A stretch of DNA of 64,000 nt from Nakamurella multipartita DSM 44233 (GTDB taxonomy: Bacteria > Actinomycetota > Actinomycetes > Mycobacteriales > Nakamurellaceae). Positions within the stretch are counted from its first letter, which is position 1, and each line of letters opens with the position of its first letter. Below, piece after piece: positions 27,265-35,945 of the stretch. Both the position numbers and the translations under genes were made by a program. The notes under the pieces were generated by a model that worked only from the letters and a program-made list of their open reading frames with translations, was not told the DNA's origin and ran no database searches. The stretch is taken from assembly GCF_000024365.1 (NCBI RefSeq), contig NC_013235.1:186001-250000 (forward strand), in the 5' to 3' direction.

Positions 27265-28209
27265 TCAGTTCGCGCCGAGGAAGCCCGCCGCCGCGACGCC
27301 CAGGATGCCGGTCCACGACCCCAATACCGCCGAGCTGCCCGGGGCGGCCCGCACGGTCCACCCGGGCAGGTCGGCGGCGAAGTCCTGGACCGCGGCCAGG
27401 GTGGTGCCGGACTCGTGCTTGCCGTGCCAGGCCTCGACGGGCACCCGGATCGCGCCCGGGTCCAGCACCCACGCGGGTGAGGTCACGGACCGGGCCGGGG
27501 CGGTCCAGTCGGGATTGATCTGGGCGGCATCGGCGGCGACGGAATCGCGGAAGTCGGACTCCATCCACCGGTCGCCCAGCACCTCGGCGGCCTTCGGGTC
27601 GAGCCGGTCGAGCATCCGGCGCCACGTCGATTCCAGGGTCAGGTCGGCGTCCTTGCCGGCGGTCCGGACCCAGCAGGCCAGCGGACCGGCCCAGCTCTGG
27701 CCGGTCCGGCCCCGCGGGTGCAGCAGCGACCGGCGGCGCGACTGCCGGCCGGGCAGCCGGACCGAGACCGCCGAGACCGACGTCACCAGGGTGGGGTAGC
27801 GGGCCGCGAAGGCCAACGCGTCGTCGGCGCCGCGCCCGATGCCGATGACGGCGACGCGGCCGACGGCCAGCGTCTCGACCAGTCGCCGCAGATCCTCGGC
27901 CGGCTGCTCGGTGCCGCCGAACCCGATCGGGTCGGACGCGCCGATGCCGGGGCGATCGATGGCCAGCAGCCGGATGGCCGCGGGCAGCGCGCTGTCGTGC
28001 AGCAGCCAACCGGGGGCCAGCCGGGACGAGCCGGTGTCCGGGACCAGCACGCACGGCAACCCCCGGGGGCTGCCGTACTCCGCCCAGGCCATCGCTCGCC
28101 CGTCGGGCAACCGCAGCGCGGCGTGCGGAGCATGGTCAAGGAGCGGAAGCAGAATGTCGTCGTCGTCGTAGACGTCCGGCTGCAACCGGCCCTCGTGCAG
28201 TGCCGTCAT
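27265..28209 (-). CDS. Alpha/beta-hydrolase-fold protein lacking the nucleophile
   Basis: A 314-residue protein with the alpha/beta-hydrolase layout: a GLPCVLVPDTGSSRL oxyanion-type segment, the DRPGIGASDP strand-loop, then the elbow region. At the elbow the usual G-x-S-x-G reads GIGRG (residues 123-127), so the nucleophile position 125 is Gly. Near the C-terminus, where the catalytic His is normally found, the text reads APGSSAVLGSW with no His. The protein is therefore probably not a serine hydrolase. It may be a pseudoenzyme, binding protein or cofactor-free enzyme of another kind. The leader upstream folds into a strong hairpin. It converges with the GH1 gene. Confidence 0.75.
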   Translation of the reverse strand: MTALHEGRLQPDVYDDDDILLPLLDHAPHAALRLPDGRAMAWAEYGSPRGLPCVLVPDTGSSRLAPGWLLHDSALPAAIRLLAIDRPGIGASDPIGFGGTEQPAEDLRRLVETLAVGRVAVIGIGRGADDALAFAARYPTLVTSVSAVSVRLPGRQSRRRSLLHPRGRTGQSWAGPLACWVRTAGKDADLTLESTWRRMLDRLDPKAAEVLGDRWMESDFRDSVAADAAQINPDWTAPARSVTSPAWVLDPGAIRVPVEAWHGKHESGTTLAAVQDFAADLPGWTVRAAPGSSAVLGSWTGILGVAAAGFLGAN

Positions 28210-28244
28210 GATGTGTTGATCCCCTCGCCCCGTCGTCGGTCGAC

Positions 28245-28279
28245 GGGCAGTCGCCTACCCCGTGGAACCGCGACTGCCC
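28245..28279 (-). other. Hairpin in the leader of the hydrolase-fold gene
   Basis: Perfect ten-base arms (28245-28254 and 28270-28279) with a 15-base loop, located 36-70 bases before the ATG. A possible -10 box (TATAAA, minus strand 28341-28336) lies further upstream, which would put the hairpin in the mRNA leader. Confidence 0.55.
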
Positions 28280-28440
28280 CCCGAACGACAACCCCTGTGG
28301 AGTGCGGCTCGCAGGCGCGCACGGCTCACGCTGCCTTTATATGCGCTCCGGAGGGCATTGGTACCCGTTTCGATACCGATCTGTGACGTGACAATTCGGT
28401 GAACGTGACCTGGACGGCCCGGTGGCGAGCGGCCAGTTGA

Positions 28441-29235
28441 TCACTGTCCGCGGTCGGCGTTGCGTGAATCGCGCCACTTGACCCATTCGGGGATGACGCT
28501 GAGGTCATAGTCGGGTCCGGACACACCGATGGTGAACAAGGTGACCCCCAGGTCGAGCAGAGCCTGCGCGTCCGGACTACCCCATCGAGGAGCGGCCGTG
28601 GATCGCTCGATCTCATTCGGGTCGCGGCCGACGACGGCACAGTGCTCGGCCAGGATCGCGGCCTTACGGGCCTGGGTGTCGGGGCCACCGAACGCGTGCC
28701 AGATGTGGGCGTAGCGGGCGACGTGCCGCAGGGTCTTGCGCTCACCACCGCCACCGATCAGCACCGGGATGGGGCGGACCGGCGGCGGGTTGAGCCGCTC
28801 CCACCGCGCGGTGATCCGGGCCAGGCCGTCGCCGAGCAGGCTGAGCCGGCTGCCGGGCGTGCCGAAGTCGTAGCCGTACTCGTCGTAGTCCTTTTCGAAC
28901 CAGCCGCCGCCGATGCCGAAGATCAGCCGGCCCCCCGAGATGTGGTCGACGGTGCGGGCCATGTCGGCCAGCAGATCCGGATTGCGGTAGCCGCCACCGG
29001 TGACCAGGGCGCCGATCTCGACCCGCTCGGTCTGCTCGGCCCAGGCCCCCAGCATCGTCCAGCATTCGAAGTGCTTGCCGTCGGGGTCGCCGGTGAGCGG
29101 GAAGAAGTGGTCCCAGTTGAACACGATGTCCACGCCGAGGTCCTCGGCCCGCAGCAGCGCGTCGCGCAGCTGGGCGTAGTCGGCATGCTGGGGCTGGAGC
29201 TGGATCCCGATGCGGATCGGCCTGGTGATCGTCAT
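28441..29235 (-). CDS. Luciferase-like (LLM class) F420-dependent oxidoreductase
   Basis: A 264-residue TIM-barrel monooxygenase of the bacterial luciferase superfamily. It begins IRIGIQLQPQHADYAQLRDA and has FNWDHFFPL near residue 40, the loop GALVTGGGYRNPDLLADMA near 80-98 and GRLIFGIGGGWFEKDYDEYG near 105-124, all typical of actinobacterial F420-binding members. The substrate is unknown. ATG 29233-29235 is used; another ATG three codons upstream at 29244 is equally possible, since AGG abuts it. It stands as a single gene 73 bases from the FAD dehydrogenase on the same strand. Confidence 0.85.
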   Translation of the reverse strand: MTITRPIRIGIQLQPQHADYAQLRDALLRAEDLGVDIVFNWDHFFPLTGDPDGKHFECWTMLGAWAEQTERVEIGALVTGGGYRNPDLLADMARTVDHISGGRLIFGIGGGWFEKDYDEYGYDFGTPGSRLSLLGDGLARITARWERLNPPPVRPIPVLIGGGGERKTLRHVARYAHIWHAFGGPDTQARKAAILAEHCAVVGRDPNEIERSTAAPRWGSPDAQALLDLGVTLFTIGVSGPDYDLSVIPEWVKWRDSRNADRGQ

Positions 29236-29308
29236 GCGGACCATCCTGCCCGCGGCCCGGTGCGGGCGGTGCGGTTAGACGGGGGCAGTGCGGTCGGGTC
29301 GGCGTCGG

Positions 29309-30961
29309 TCAGACGGCACCGGCGGCGGCCCGGCCGGCGATGCGGCCGGAGAACAGGCAGCCACCCAGGAAGCTGCCCTCCAGGGCCCGGTAGCCGTGCA
29401 TGCCGCCGCCGCCGAACCCGGCGGCCTCGCCGGCCGCGTACAGCCCGGGCACCACCTGCCCGTCGGGCGCCAGCACCCGGGCCGACAGGTCGGTCTCCAA
29501 CCCGCCCAGGGTCTTGCGGGTGATCACCGTGAGCCGCACCGCGATCAGCGGACCGTGTCCGTCGGCCAGCAGCTCGTGCGGGGGCGCCACCCGCATCTTG
29601 CGGTCACCGAGATAACGGCGGGCGCCGGCCACGGCGACGAGCTGAGGATCCTTGCCCAGGCCGGTGCGCACCTGGTGATCGCGCAGCCGGATGAGCCGCT
29701 CCACCTCGTCGGCGTCCACCAGATCGGCCCCGACCAGCGCATTCATCTTGGCCACCAGCTCGGGCACGGTCGGCGCGGTGAGGAAGTCGACGCCCCGGTC
29801 CAGGAAGGCGCGCACGGGCGGGGTGATCTTGCCGCCGGCCCGGGTGGTCAGCAGCAGCTTGAGCGACCGCTGGGCGAAGTCCGGGTTCTGCTCGGAGCCG
29901 GAGAGCCCGAACTCCGGTCCGATCGTGTCCAGATCGAGGATGAACCACGAGTGCGAATGCCCGGTGCCGACGATGTGCCGCAGGGCGCCCAGGGCGTCGA
30001 AGCCGGGGAACAGCGGGGCCGGCAGCCGCCGGCCGAAGGCGTCCAGCCACAGCGGGCTCGGCCCGGACAGGATCCGGATGCCGTGCCCGGACCACACCGG
30101 AGCATGGTTGTGCACACCCTCCGGGTAGTGCCACATCCGATCGCGGTTGATGACCCGGCCGCCGGCCCGCTCGGCCACGTCCAGCATCAGGCCGTCGGTC
30201 GAGTCGGGCACCCCGGAGAGCATCTGGGCCGGGGCCGCGTCCGGGCCGCCGGGCCAGTACCGGCGGACCAGGTCGTGGTTGGCGCCGATCCCGCCGGAGC
30301 AGACGATGACCGCGGACGCGGTCACCGCGAAGTCGCCCACCACCGCCCGCGACGAGGGTGCCCCGCGCTCGGCGGTGGTCGGCTCCAGGATCTCCCCGGA
30401 CACCCCGATCACCCGGCCGCCGTCGACGATCAGCTCGGTGACCCGGTGCCGGTAGCGCAACCGGATCCGCCCGTCGCGCACGTGGGCCAGCACCCGGTTG
30501 ACGAAGGGGTCGACGACGCCGGGTCCCGAACCCCAGGTGAGATGGAAGCGCGGCACAGAATTGCCGTGCCCGCCGACCTCGTACCCGCCGCGCTCGGCCC
30601 ATTGGACCACCGGGAACAGGCCGATGCCCTGCGCCTTGAGCCAGGATCGCTTCTCGCCCGCCGCGAACTCGACGTAGGCCCGGGCCCACTCGCGGGGCCA
30701 GTGATCCTCCGGACGGTCGAAGCCGGCCGATCCCGACCAATCCTCCCAGGCCAATTGAAACGAATCCTTGATGCGCAACCGGCGCTGCTCGCGCGAGTTG
30801 ACCAGGAACAGCCCGCCGAGCGACCACCAGGCCTGGCCGCCCAATGCGGCCGAGCCTTCCTGATCCAGCACGACGACCGACCGGCCGGCGTCGGCCGCCT
30901 CGGCCGCGGCCACCAGGCCGGCCAGACCCGCTCCGACGACAACCAGATCCGCGTCCGCCAT
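29309..30961 (-). CDS. FAD-binding dehydrogenase (KstD / fumarate reductase-like flavoprotein)
   Basis: A 550-residue flavoprotein. The N-terminal dinucleotide fold reads DLVVVGAGLAGLVAAAEAA with the adenine-ribose acid in VVVLDQE, and the C-terminal FAD block reads VPGLYAAGEAAGFGGGGMHG. The overall layout matches the predicted FAD dehydrogenases related to 3-ketosteroid delta1-dehydrogenase and fumarate reductase. The substrate cannot be named. The ATG at 30959-30961 is preferred over an upstream in-frame start at 31006, because homologues begin right at the dinucleotide fold and CAGGGT stands six bases before the ATG. Confidence 0.85.
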   Translation of the reverse strand: MADADLVVVGAGLAGLVAAAEAADAGRSVVVLDQEGSAALGGQAWWSLGGLFLVNSREQRRLRIKDSFQLAWEDWSGSAGFDRPEDHWPREWARAYVEFAAGEKRSWLKAQGIGLFPVVQWAERGGYEVGGHGNSVPRFHLTWGSGPGVVDPFVNRVLAHVRDGRIRLRYRHRVTELIVDGGRVIGVSGEILEPTTAERGAPSSRAVVGDFAVTASAVIVCSGGIGANHDLVRRYWPGGPDAAPAQMLSGVPDSTDGLMLDVAERAGGRVINRDRMWHYPEGVHNHAPVWSGHGIRILSGPSPLWLDAFGRRLPAPLFPGFDALGALRHIVGTGHSHSWFILDLDTIGPEFGLSGSEQNPDFAQRSLKLLLTTRAGGKITPPVRAFLDRGVDFLTAPTVPELVAKMNALVGADLVDADEVERLIRLRDHQVRTGLGKDPQLVAVAGARRYLGDRKMRVAPPHELLADGHGPLIAVRLTVITRKTLGGLETDLSARVLAPDGQVVPGLYAAGEAAGFGGGGMHGYRALEGSFLGGCLFSGRIAGRAAAGAV

Positions 30962-31266
30962 GCCGAAACCCTGCCACACCGGGCCGGACGGCGGGTCGGG
31001 TATCACGGCCGCCGGAATCTACTCCCACGGAGGGAACGCACCTCCCGATCGGCGCCCGCCCGGCCGCACGGTTTCGCGGCCTGGCCACCCGGGCCCCACG
31101 CAACGAAACCAGAGTCAGGCAAAAGAGTGATGAGACCGCGTGTCGCAACGAGCAGGACGGACCCTGCGTGATGGAGAAGGGCTCTGCTCACCCGCGCGAG
31201 TCATCGCCGCCCGCGATCGGACGAGTACGATCTGTGGTCGAGCCCTTGGGGAGGGGTGAGGGGATC
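30962..31266. other. 305-base gap between divergent genes
   Basis: No gene seen. It contains a possible -10 box TACGAT (31226-31231) reading toward the first diguanylate cyclase and a purine-rich GAGGGG ribosome site just before 31267. The rest shows no repeat or hairpin that stands out. Confidence 0.5.
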
Positions 31267-32706
31267 TTGAGTCGAGCAACACCCGCCATCGCCTGGGCTC
31301 CGCTGCGAGCCACTCCGGTGCGCTTTCGCGCCTTGCTCGCCCTCGGGGCCGCCGTGGTGGTGGTCGGGTACGTCGTGGTGTTGCTCCGGCCCACCGATCC
31401 GGACCTACCGCAGGTGCTCGTCGAACCCGGTTTCCTCATGCTCGCCGCGCTCGTGCTGCTGGCCGATCTGTACCCGCTGGTCCCGTCCATGCGGGACGTC
31501 CGGTCGAAAGTGACCTACTCGTGGTCGGCGGCGCTGTCGTTGGCCGCGGTGCTGGCCTTCGGTCCGGTCGCGGCGGTGCTGTTCCTACTTTCCGGCTGCA
31601 CGGCCGCGCTCTCGCGCGGGCGCGCCCGCTGGTGGTTGGTCGCCCTGAACACGGTGGCCATGGGGCTGATCGGGCTGACCATGGCCGCGCTGTCCCGCTT
31701 CGCCGACACCTTCGATCCGCTGATGCCGCCCGGGGCCTGGCCGCTGGCCTGCTGGGGCCTGCTGATGGGCGCACTCGTGGTGGGCATGGCCGCCGGCATG
31801 ACCGGATGGGCGCAGTTCGAGCTGGGCGTGCACGAGTGGCGGGCTCAGCGGGCCTGGTTCAACAAGAGCGTGCGCATCTGGGGCGTCAGTCTGATCGCCG
31901 CGCCTCTGCTGGCCTCGCTCGCCCTGTACGGCTGGTGGGCCCTGCCCTCGATGGCCGTCGTGATCATCTCGCTGAACCGGCTGTCCAGCACGATGTACCG
32001 CAGCACCGCCGCCTCGCGGACCGACCCGCTGACCGGCCTGGCCAACCGGCTTCGGCTCACCCGGGTGCTGTCCGGTCGGATCGCCGACCTCGGGCCGGGT
32101 GAAGAGGTTGCCCTGCTGCTCGTCGACCTCGACGGGTTCAAGCAGGTCAACGACACCCACGGCCACCTGGTCGGCGATCAGGTGCTGGGCACCGTCGCCG
32201 CCCGGCTGCAGGCCGCGGCCGGGCCGGTCGACCTGGTCGCCCGCTACGGCGGTGACGAGTTCGCGATCGTGCTGGCCCCGGGGCTGACGACCGAGCGGAT
32301 CGGTCGGGCCGCCCAGGAGTACCGGGACGCGCTGGCCGAACCCATCGTCGTCGGCGACCTGACGATCCGGATCGGCGGATCGGTGGGCATCGCGACGACC
32401 GCGGACCCGGCGACGGACGTGCTCGGCCTGCTGGCCAAGGCCGACCTGGACATGTACCGGATGAAGCGGGATCACGGCCGGCGGGTCGAGCGTCGAGGAC
32501 AGGGCCGGGTCGAACCGGCCGCGCCGGACATCGAGACGGCGGCGGCGGCCCCCGCCGCGGCGCCGCCGGTCCGCCCGCCGATGTGGTCGGTGAGCGTGCA
32601 GGGCGGCGCCTCGGCTCCGGTCGACGGCTGGCCGGGGGTCCGCTGGTCGTCGTCCTCGGGAGGGGTCGCGCTGGCCCCGGGTCAGCGGGCGCGTACGGCG
32701 GTATGA
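31267..32706 (+). CDS. Membrane-bound diguanylate cyclase (GGDEF), degenerate I-site
   Basis: A 479-residue protein with about six membrane helices (residues ~15-240) followed by a GGDEF domain. It has DPLTGLANR at the domain start, the metal/substrate block LLVDLDGFKQVND, and the active-site loop RYGGDEF. The inhibitory I-site, RxxD five residues before GGDEF, is GPVD here, so product inhibition is probably lost. It should make cyclic di-GMP at the membrane. A Pro/Ala-rich tail ends with a WSVSVQ motif that recurs in its neighbour. The start is uncertain: TTG 31267 has GAGGGG just upstream, while GTG 31234 lies only two bases after a -10-like box. The stop overlaps the next gene's ATG. Confidence 0.85.
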   Translation: MSRATPAIAWAPLRATPVRFRALLALGAAVVVVGYVVVLLRPTDPDLPQVLVEPGFLMLAALVLLADLYPLVPSMRDVRSKVTYSWSAALSLAAVLAFGPVAAVLFLLSGCTAALSRGRARWWLVALNTVAMGLIGLTMAALSRFADTFDPLMPPGAWPLACWGLLMGALVVGMAAGMTGWAQFELGVHEWRAQRAWFNKSVRIWGVSLIAAPLLASLALYGWWALPSMAVVIISLNRLSSTMYRSTAASRTDPLTGLANRLRLTRVLSGRIADLGPGEEVALLLVDLDGFKQVNDTHGHLVGDQVLGTVAARLQAAAGPVDLVARYGGDEFAIVLAPGLTTERIGRAAQEYRDALAEPIVVGDLTIRIGGSVGIATTADPATDVLGLLAKADLDMYRMKRDHGRRVERRGQGRVEPAAPDIETAAAAPAAAPPVRPPMWSVSVQGGASAPVDGWPGVRWSSSSGGVALAPGQRARTAV

Positions 32707-34055
32707 CCGAGCACAATCCGATGACGGCGCCGCTGCGCCGGATACCGGTCCGTTTCCGCTGGTGGTTGGCCGGCTGCCTGGTCGCGCTGGTCGCGGCGTT
32801 CTCCTTGCTGCACGCCTTCGCCCCCGGACCGGATGTCCCGGAGATCATGCGCCAACCCGGGGCGCTGCTGCTGCTGGCCCTGATCGTGCTGGCCGACCTG
32901 CATCCTGCGCTGCCGTGGATGCGGTCCACCAACCCGTTCGACGAGTTCATCTTCTCCACTCCGCTGGCCATCGCCGCGCTGCTGGTGTTCGGGCCGCACG
33001 CCGCGATCATGTTCGTGATCGCCGGGTTCGCCATGACCGTGGCCCTGGGCATGCGTTGGTGGCGGGTGGTGCTCAACGCGGCGCTCTGGGGAGTGCAGGG
33101 CGCCGCGGCCGCCGGCGTCCTGGCCGTGGTGTGGGCCGCCGCGGGCTGGGACAACGAGGTGCCGGCCGAGGCGATGATCCCGATGACGATCGTGCTGGCC
33201 GTGATCATCGAGGGGCTCAACATCGCCCTGGTGATGACCTCGCAGTGCCTGGCCGGGGCGACCACGCCCCGGGCGTACCTGGCCGACTGGCGCAGCCAGG
33301 TCGCCATCGGCACGCTGGATCTCACGGCGCCCATTCCCGCGGCGCTGGCGGCCGCTCAGCCGGCCCTGCTGCCGCTGCTGGCGGTGGCCATGGTGGCCGC
33401 GCAGGCGGGCCTGAGCGCGGTGACGTCGCGGACGGCCCAGGCCGGCACCGACCCATTGACCTCGGTGCCCAACCGCGCCTACCTGCTGGCCCGGATCAAG
33501 TCCCGGCTGGCCGGGACCGAGGATGCCCGCGACCCGGTCACCGTGCTGCTCGTCGACTTGGACCGGTTCAAGCAGATCAACGACGAGCTCGGCCACCTGG
33601 TCGGTGACCGGGTCCTGGTCGAGGTCGCCCGCCGGCTGGAGGAGTCCACCCGGTCCAGCGACGTCGTCGCCCGGTTCGGCGGCGACGAGTTCGCGGTGCT
33701 GCTCTCCGGCGGGTCCGGGCAGCGCAACGCGCAGGAGGTGGCGGCGCGGATCCGGACCGCGGTCGCCCGGCCGATCCACCTCGACGGGCGGTCGGTCCAG
33801 GTCGGAGTCACCATCGGCTGGGCGCTGGCCGAGGGGCACGACACCGATCCGTTGGCACTGCTGCACCGGGCCGACGCCCGCCTGTACGCGGCGAAGGCGG
33901 CTCGCAGTCCCGCGCCGGCACCGCTCGCCGAGCCGCTCCCGGCCCGCCCTGAGGCGTCGCCGGTCACCGACTTCCGTGGACCGATCTGGTCCGGTACATC
34001 GGTGCGCTCGTCCCAGGCGCATGATGGGGATGCGTCGGCGGCCACCGCTTCGTGA
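32703..34055 (+). CDS. Membrane-bound diguanylate cyclase (GGDEF), intact I-site
   Basis: A 450-residue paralogue of the preceding protein, with the same membrane-region pattern (PDVPEIMRQPGALLLLALIVLADLHP here against PDLPQVLVEPGFLMLAALVLLADLYP upstream). The GGDEF domain is complete: DPLTSVPNR, LLVDLDRFKQIND and RFGGDEF, with a proper RSSD I-site before it, so feedback inhibition is expected. The ATGA overlap couples its translation to the first cyclase. The two look like a tandem duplication in which only one copy kept the inhibitory site. The tail again carries an IWSGTSVR-type motif after a Pro-rich linker. Confidence 0.88.
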   Translation: MTEHNPMTAPLRRIPVRFRWWLAGCLVALVAAFSLLHAFAPGPDVPEIMRQPGALLLLALIVLADLHPALPWMRSTNPFDEFIFSTPLAIAALLVFGPHAAIMFVIAGFAMTVALGMRWWRVVLNAALWGVQGAAAAGVLAVVWAAAGWDNEVPAEAMIPMTIVLAVIIEGLNIALVMTSQCLAGATTPRAYLADWRSQVAIGTLDLTAPIPAALAAAQPALLPLLAVAMVAAQAGLSAVTSRTAQAGTDPLTSVPNRAYLLARIKSRLAGTEDARDPVTVLLVDLDRFKQINDELGHLVGDRVLVEVARRLEESTRSSDVVARFGGDEFAVLLSGGSGQRNAQEVAARIRTAVARPIHLDGRSVQVGVTIGWALAEGHDTDPLALLHRADARLYAAKAARSPAPAPLAEPLPARPEASPVTDFRGPIWSGTSVRSSQAHDGDASAATAS

Positions 34056-34143
34056 CCCTCGACGAGCAAAACGCCACGGATGTGTCACGATTCCAGCGGC
34101 CGCGACAGCGGGTCGCGACACCATTTGTTCAGAAGGGGTCGGG

Positions 34144-34485
34144 ATGTCCGATCAGAGCACCCAGGATCTGGCCAACCTCGAGCCCCTCGGGGCCGGGCCG
34201 ACGCGGACCCGGGAGATCGAGCACCTCAAGTCCCACGGACGGTTCGCGTTGATGATCGACGGCCGCGAGGTGGCCGTGGTCGATTACCGCCGGCTGCCCG
34301 GCAAGTGGAACATCGTGCACACCTATACCGAGCCCGCCTCCCGCGGGTATGGGGTGGCTTCCGACCTGATCCGCGAGGTCCTCAATGCGGCCCGCGAGGA
34401 AGGCGTCACGGTAATCCCGACCTGCCCGTACGTGGCCTGGTGGATCGGCGAGCATCGCGACTACGAAGATCTTGTCGCCACCTGA
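34144..34485 (+). CDS. Small GNAT-fold N-acetyltransferase (Acetyltransf_CG type)
   Basis: A 113-residue protein of the short GNAT family (PF14542-like). It has a central strand FALMIDGREVAVVDYR, the acetyl-CoA loop RGYGVASDLIREVL, and the family ending CPYVAWWIGEH-x-YEDLV. Members of this family are predicted acetyltransferases with unknown targets. The ATG at 34144 has AAGGGG upstream. Its stop codon overlaps the start of the AI-2E-type transporter (TGATG), so the two are co-translated. Confidence 0.85.
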   Translation: MSDQSTQDLANLEPLGAGPTRTREIEHLKSHGRFALMIDGREVAVVDYRRLPGKWNIVHTYTEPASRGYGVASDLIREVLNAAREEGVTVIPTCPYVAWWIGEHRDYEDLVAT

Positions 34486-35945
34486 TGCCGTCGCGGGGGT
34501 CGGAGGACAGGTCGGGGCCTGAGCAGGCGCCCGACGACGGGGCTGGCGCCGACGCCACGAACGGGCTCGGATCGGAAGCGGCGCTGGACGCTGCCATCGA
34601 CGACGCCCTCGCCGAACTGCACGGCACCGCCGGGCACGACGCGGCCGGTCGAGACGGCGCCGGCCGGCCGGTCGCCGCTTCGCCGTCGGCGGCCGCGGGC
34701 GATGCCTCCGAGGTCCTGGGTTCCGGGCCCGACGGGCACGCCGCCGACGGATCGGGCGACCCGACGCAGACCGAACGTCGGCGTCGCAGCCGGGCCGGGC
34801 TGCGCACGGCGGTGCAGACGCTGACGGCCCGCATGGTCTCCGAGCGCGCGGTACAGGCGGCCGCGGCCGCCTCGGCCAGTGCCGAGGCGGCCCAGGCCGC
34901 GGTCGAGCAGGGACGCGGGCGGGACCGGCCCTCGCCGTTCCAGTGGGGTTTCTTCGGCGGGCTGGGCGTGCTCATCGCCTATATCACGTTCCTGGTGCTG
35001 GACAGCATCCGGGACACCCTGGTGATGATCGCGATCGCCACCCTGCTGGCGATCGGGCTCGACCCGCTGGTGTCCGCGATGACCAAGCGGGGGCTGCGCC
35101 GCGGCGCCGGCGTGGCCGTGGTGTTCCTGGGCCTGCTGCTGGTGATCGCTGCCGCGATCTACGCGATCATCCCGCCGATCATCAACGAGGTCGGATCGTT
35201 CGTCGCTACGGTGCCCACGCTGATCAACGATCTGCAGACCAACGACACCGTGCAGGGCCTGGATCAGCGGTTCGGCCTGCTGGAGGCCCTGCGCAACTCC
35301 AACATCGTGCAGAGCCTGGGCAGCGGTGCGGCCGGCGGGATCCTCTCGGCCAGCTTCACCGTCGCCACCGTGTTCGCCGACCTGCTGATCGTGCTGATCC
35401 TGACCCTGTATTTCCTGGCCGGGTTCCCGCGGATCAAGGCGGCGGGCTACCGGCTGGTGCCGGCCTCGCGCCGGGTCCGGGTCAGCGACCTGGGTGACCG
35501 CATCCTCAAGCAGATGGGCGGGTACCTGTCCGGGGCCACGATCATCGCCATCCAGGCGGGTCTGGTCGCCGGCATCTTCTCCTCCATCATCGGCCTGCCC
35601 TATCCGTGGGCGATCGGCCTGGGCGCGGCGGTGCTGGACTTCATCCCGGTGGTCGGCCCGATCATCGTCGGCGTGTCGATCACCCTGATCGGCTTCACCC
35701 AGGGCCTGGGGATCGGCATCATCTCGGGCGTGTTCTACCTGTGCCAGCATCTGTTCGAGGCGTACTGGTTGTATCCCCGGGTGATGCGACGCACGGTCAA
35801 CATCTCCACCGGCGGGGTCGTCGTGGCGATCCTGATCGGCGCGTCGCTGCTCGGGGTCACGGGCGCGATCCTGGCCGTGCCGGTCGCCGCCGCCATCATG
35901 CTCATCGTCCGGGAAGTGATCATGCCGATGCAGGAGAGGTCGTGA
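34485..35945 (+). CDS. AI-2E family transporter (PerM/YdiK-like)
   Basis: A 486-residue protein. The first ~145 residues are a hydrophilic, Ala/Gly/Asp-rich, probably disordered cytoplasmic extension ending in a basic RRRRSR patch and an Ala-rich helix. The following region has about eight hydrophobic segments typical of PF01594 transporters, including GLPYPWAIGLGAAVLDFIPVVGP. Family members have been linked to autoinducer or ion transport and none of the motifs gives the substrate. The long extension is unusual and could bind a partner. It overlaps the GNAT gene before it and the SDR gene after it (GTGA). Confidence 0.86.
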   Translation: MPSRGSEDRSGPEQAPDDGAGADATNGLGSEAALDAAIDDALAELHGTAGHDAAGRDGAGRPVAASPSAAAGDASEVLGSGPDGHAADGSGDPTQTERRRRSRAGLRTAVQTLTARMVSERAVQAAAAASASAEAAQAAVEQGRGRDRPSPFQWGFFGGLGVLIAYITFLVLDSIRDTLVMIAIATLLAIGLDPLVSAMTKRGLRRGAGVAVVFLGLLLVIAAAIYAIIPPIINEVGSFVATVPTLINDLQTNDTVQGLDQRFGLLEALRNSNIVQSLGSGAAGGILSASFTVATVFADLLIVLILTLYFLAGFPRIKAAGYRLVPASRRVRVSDLGDRILKQMGGYLSGATIIAIQAGLVAGIFSSIIGLPYPWAIGLGAAVLDFIPVVGPIIVGVSITLIGFTQGLGIGIISGVFYLCQHLFEAYWLYPRVMRRTVNISTGGVVVAILIGASLLGVTGAILAVPVAAAIMLIVREVIMPMQERS

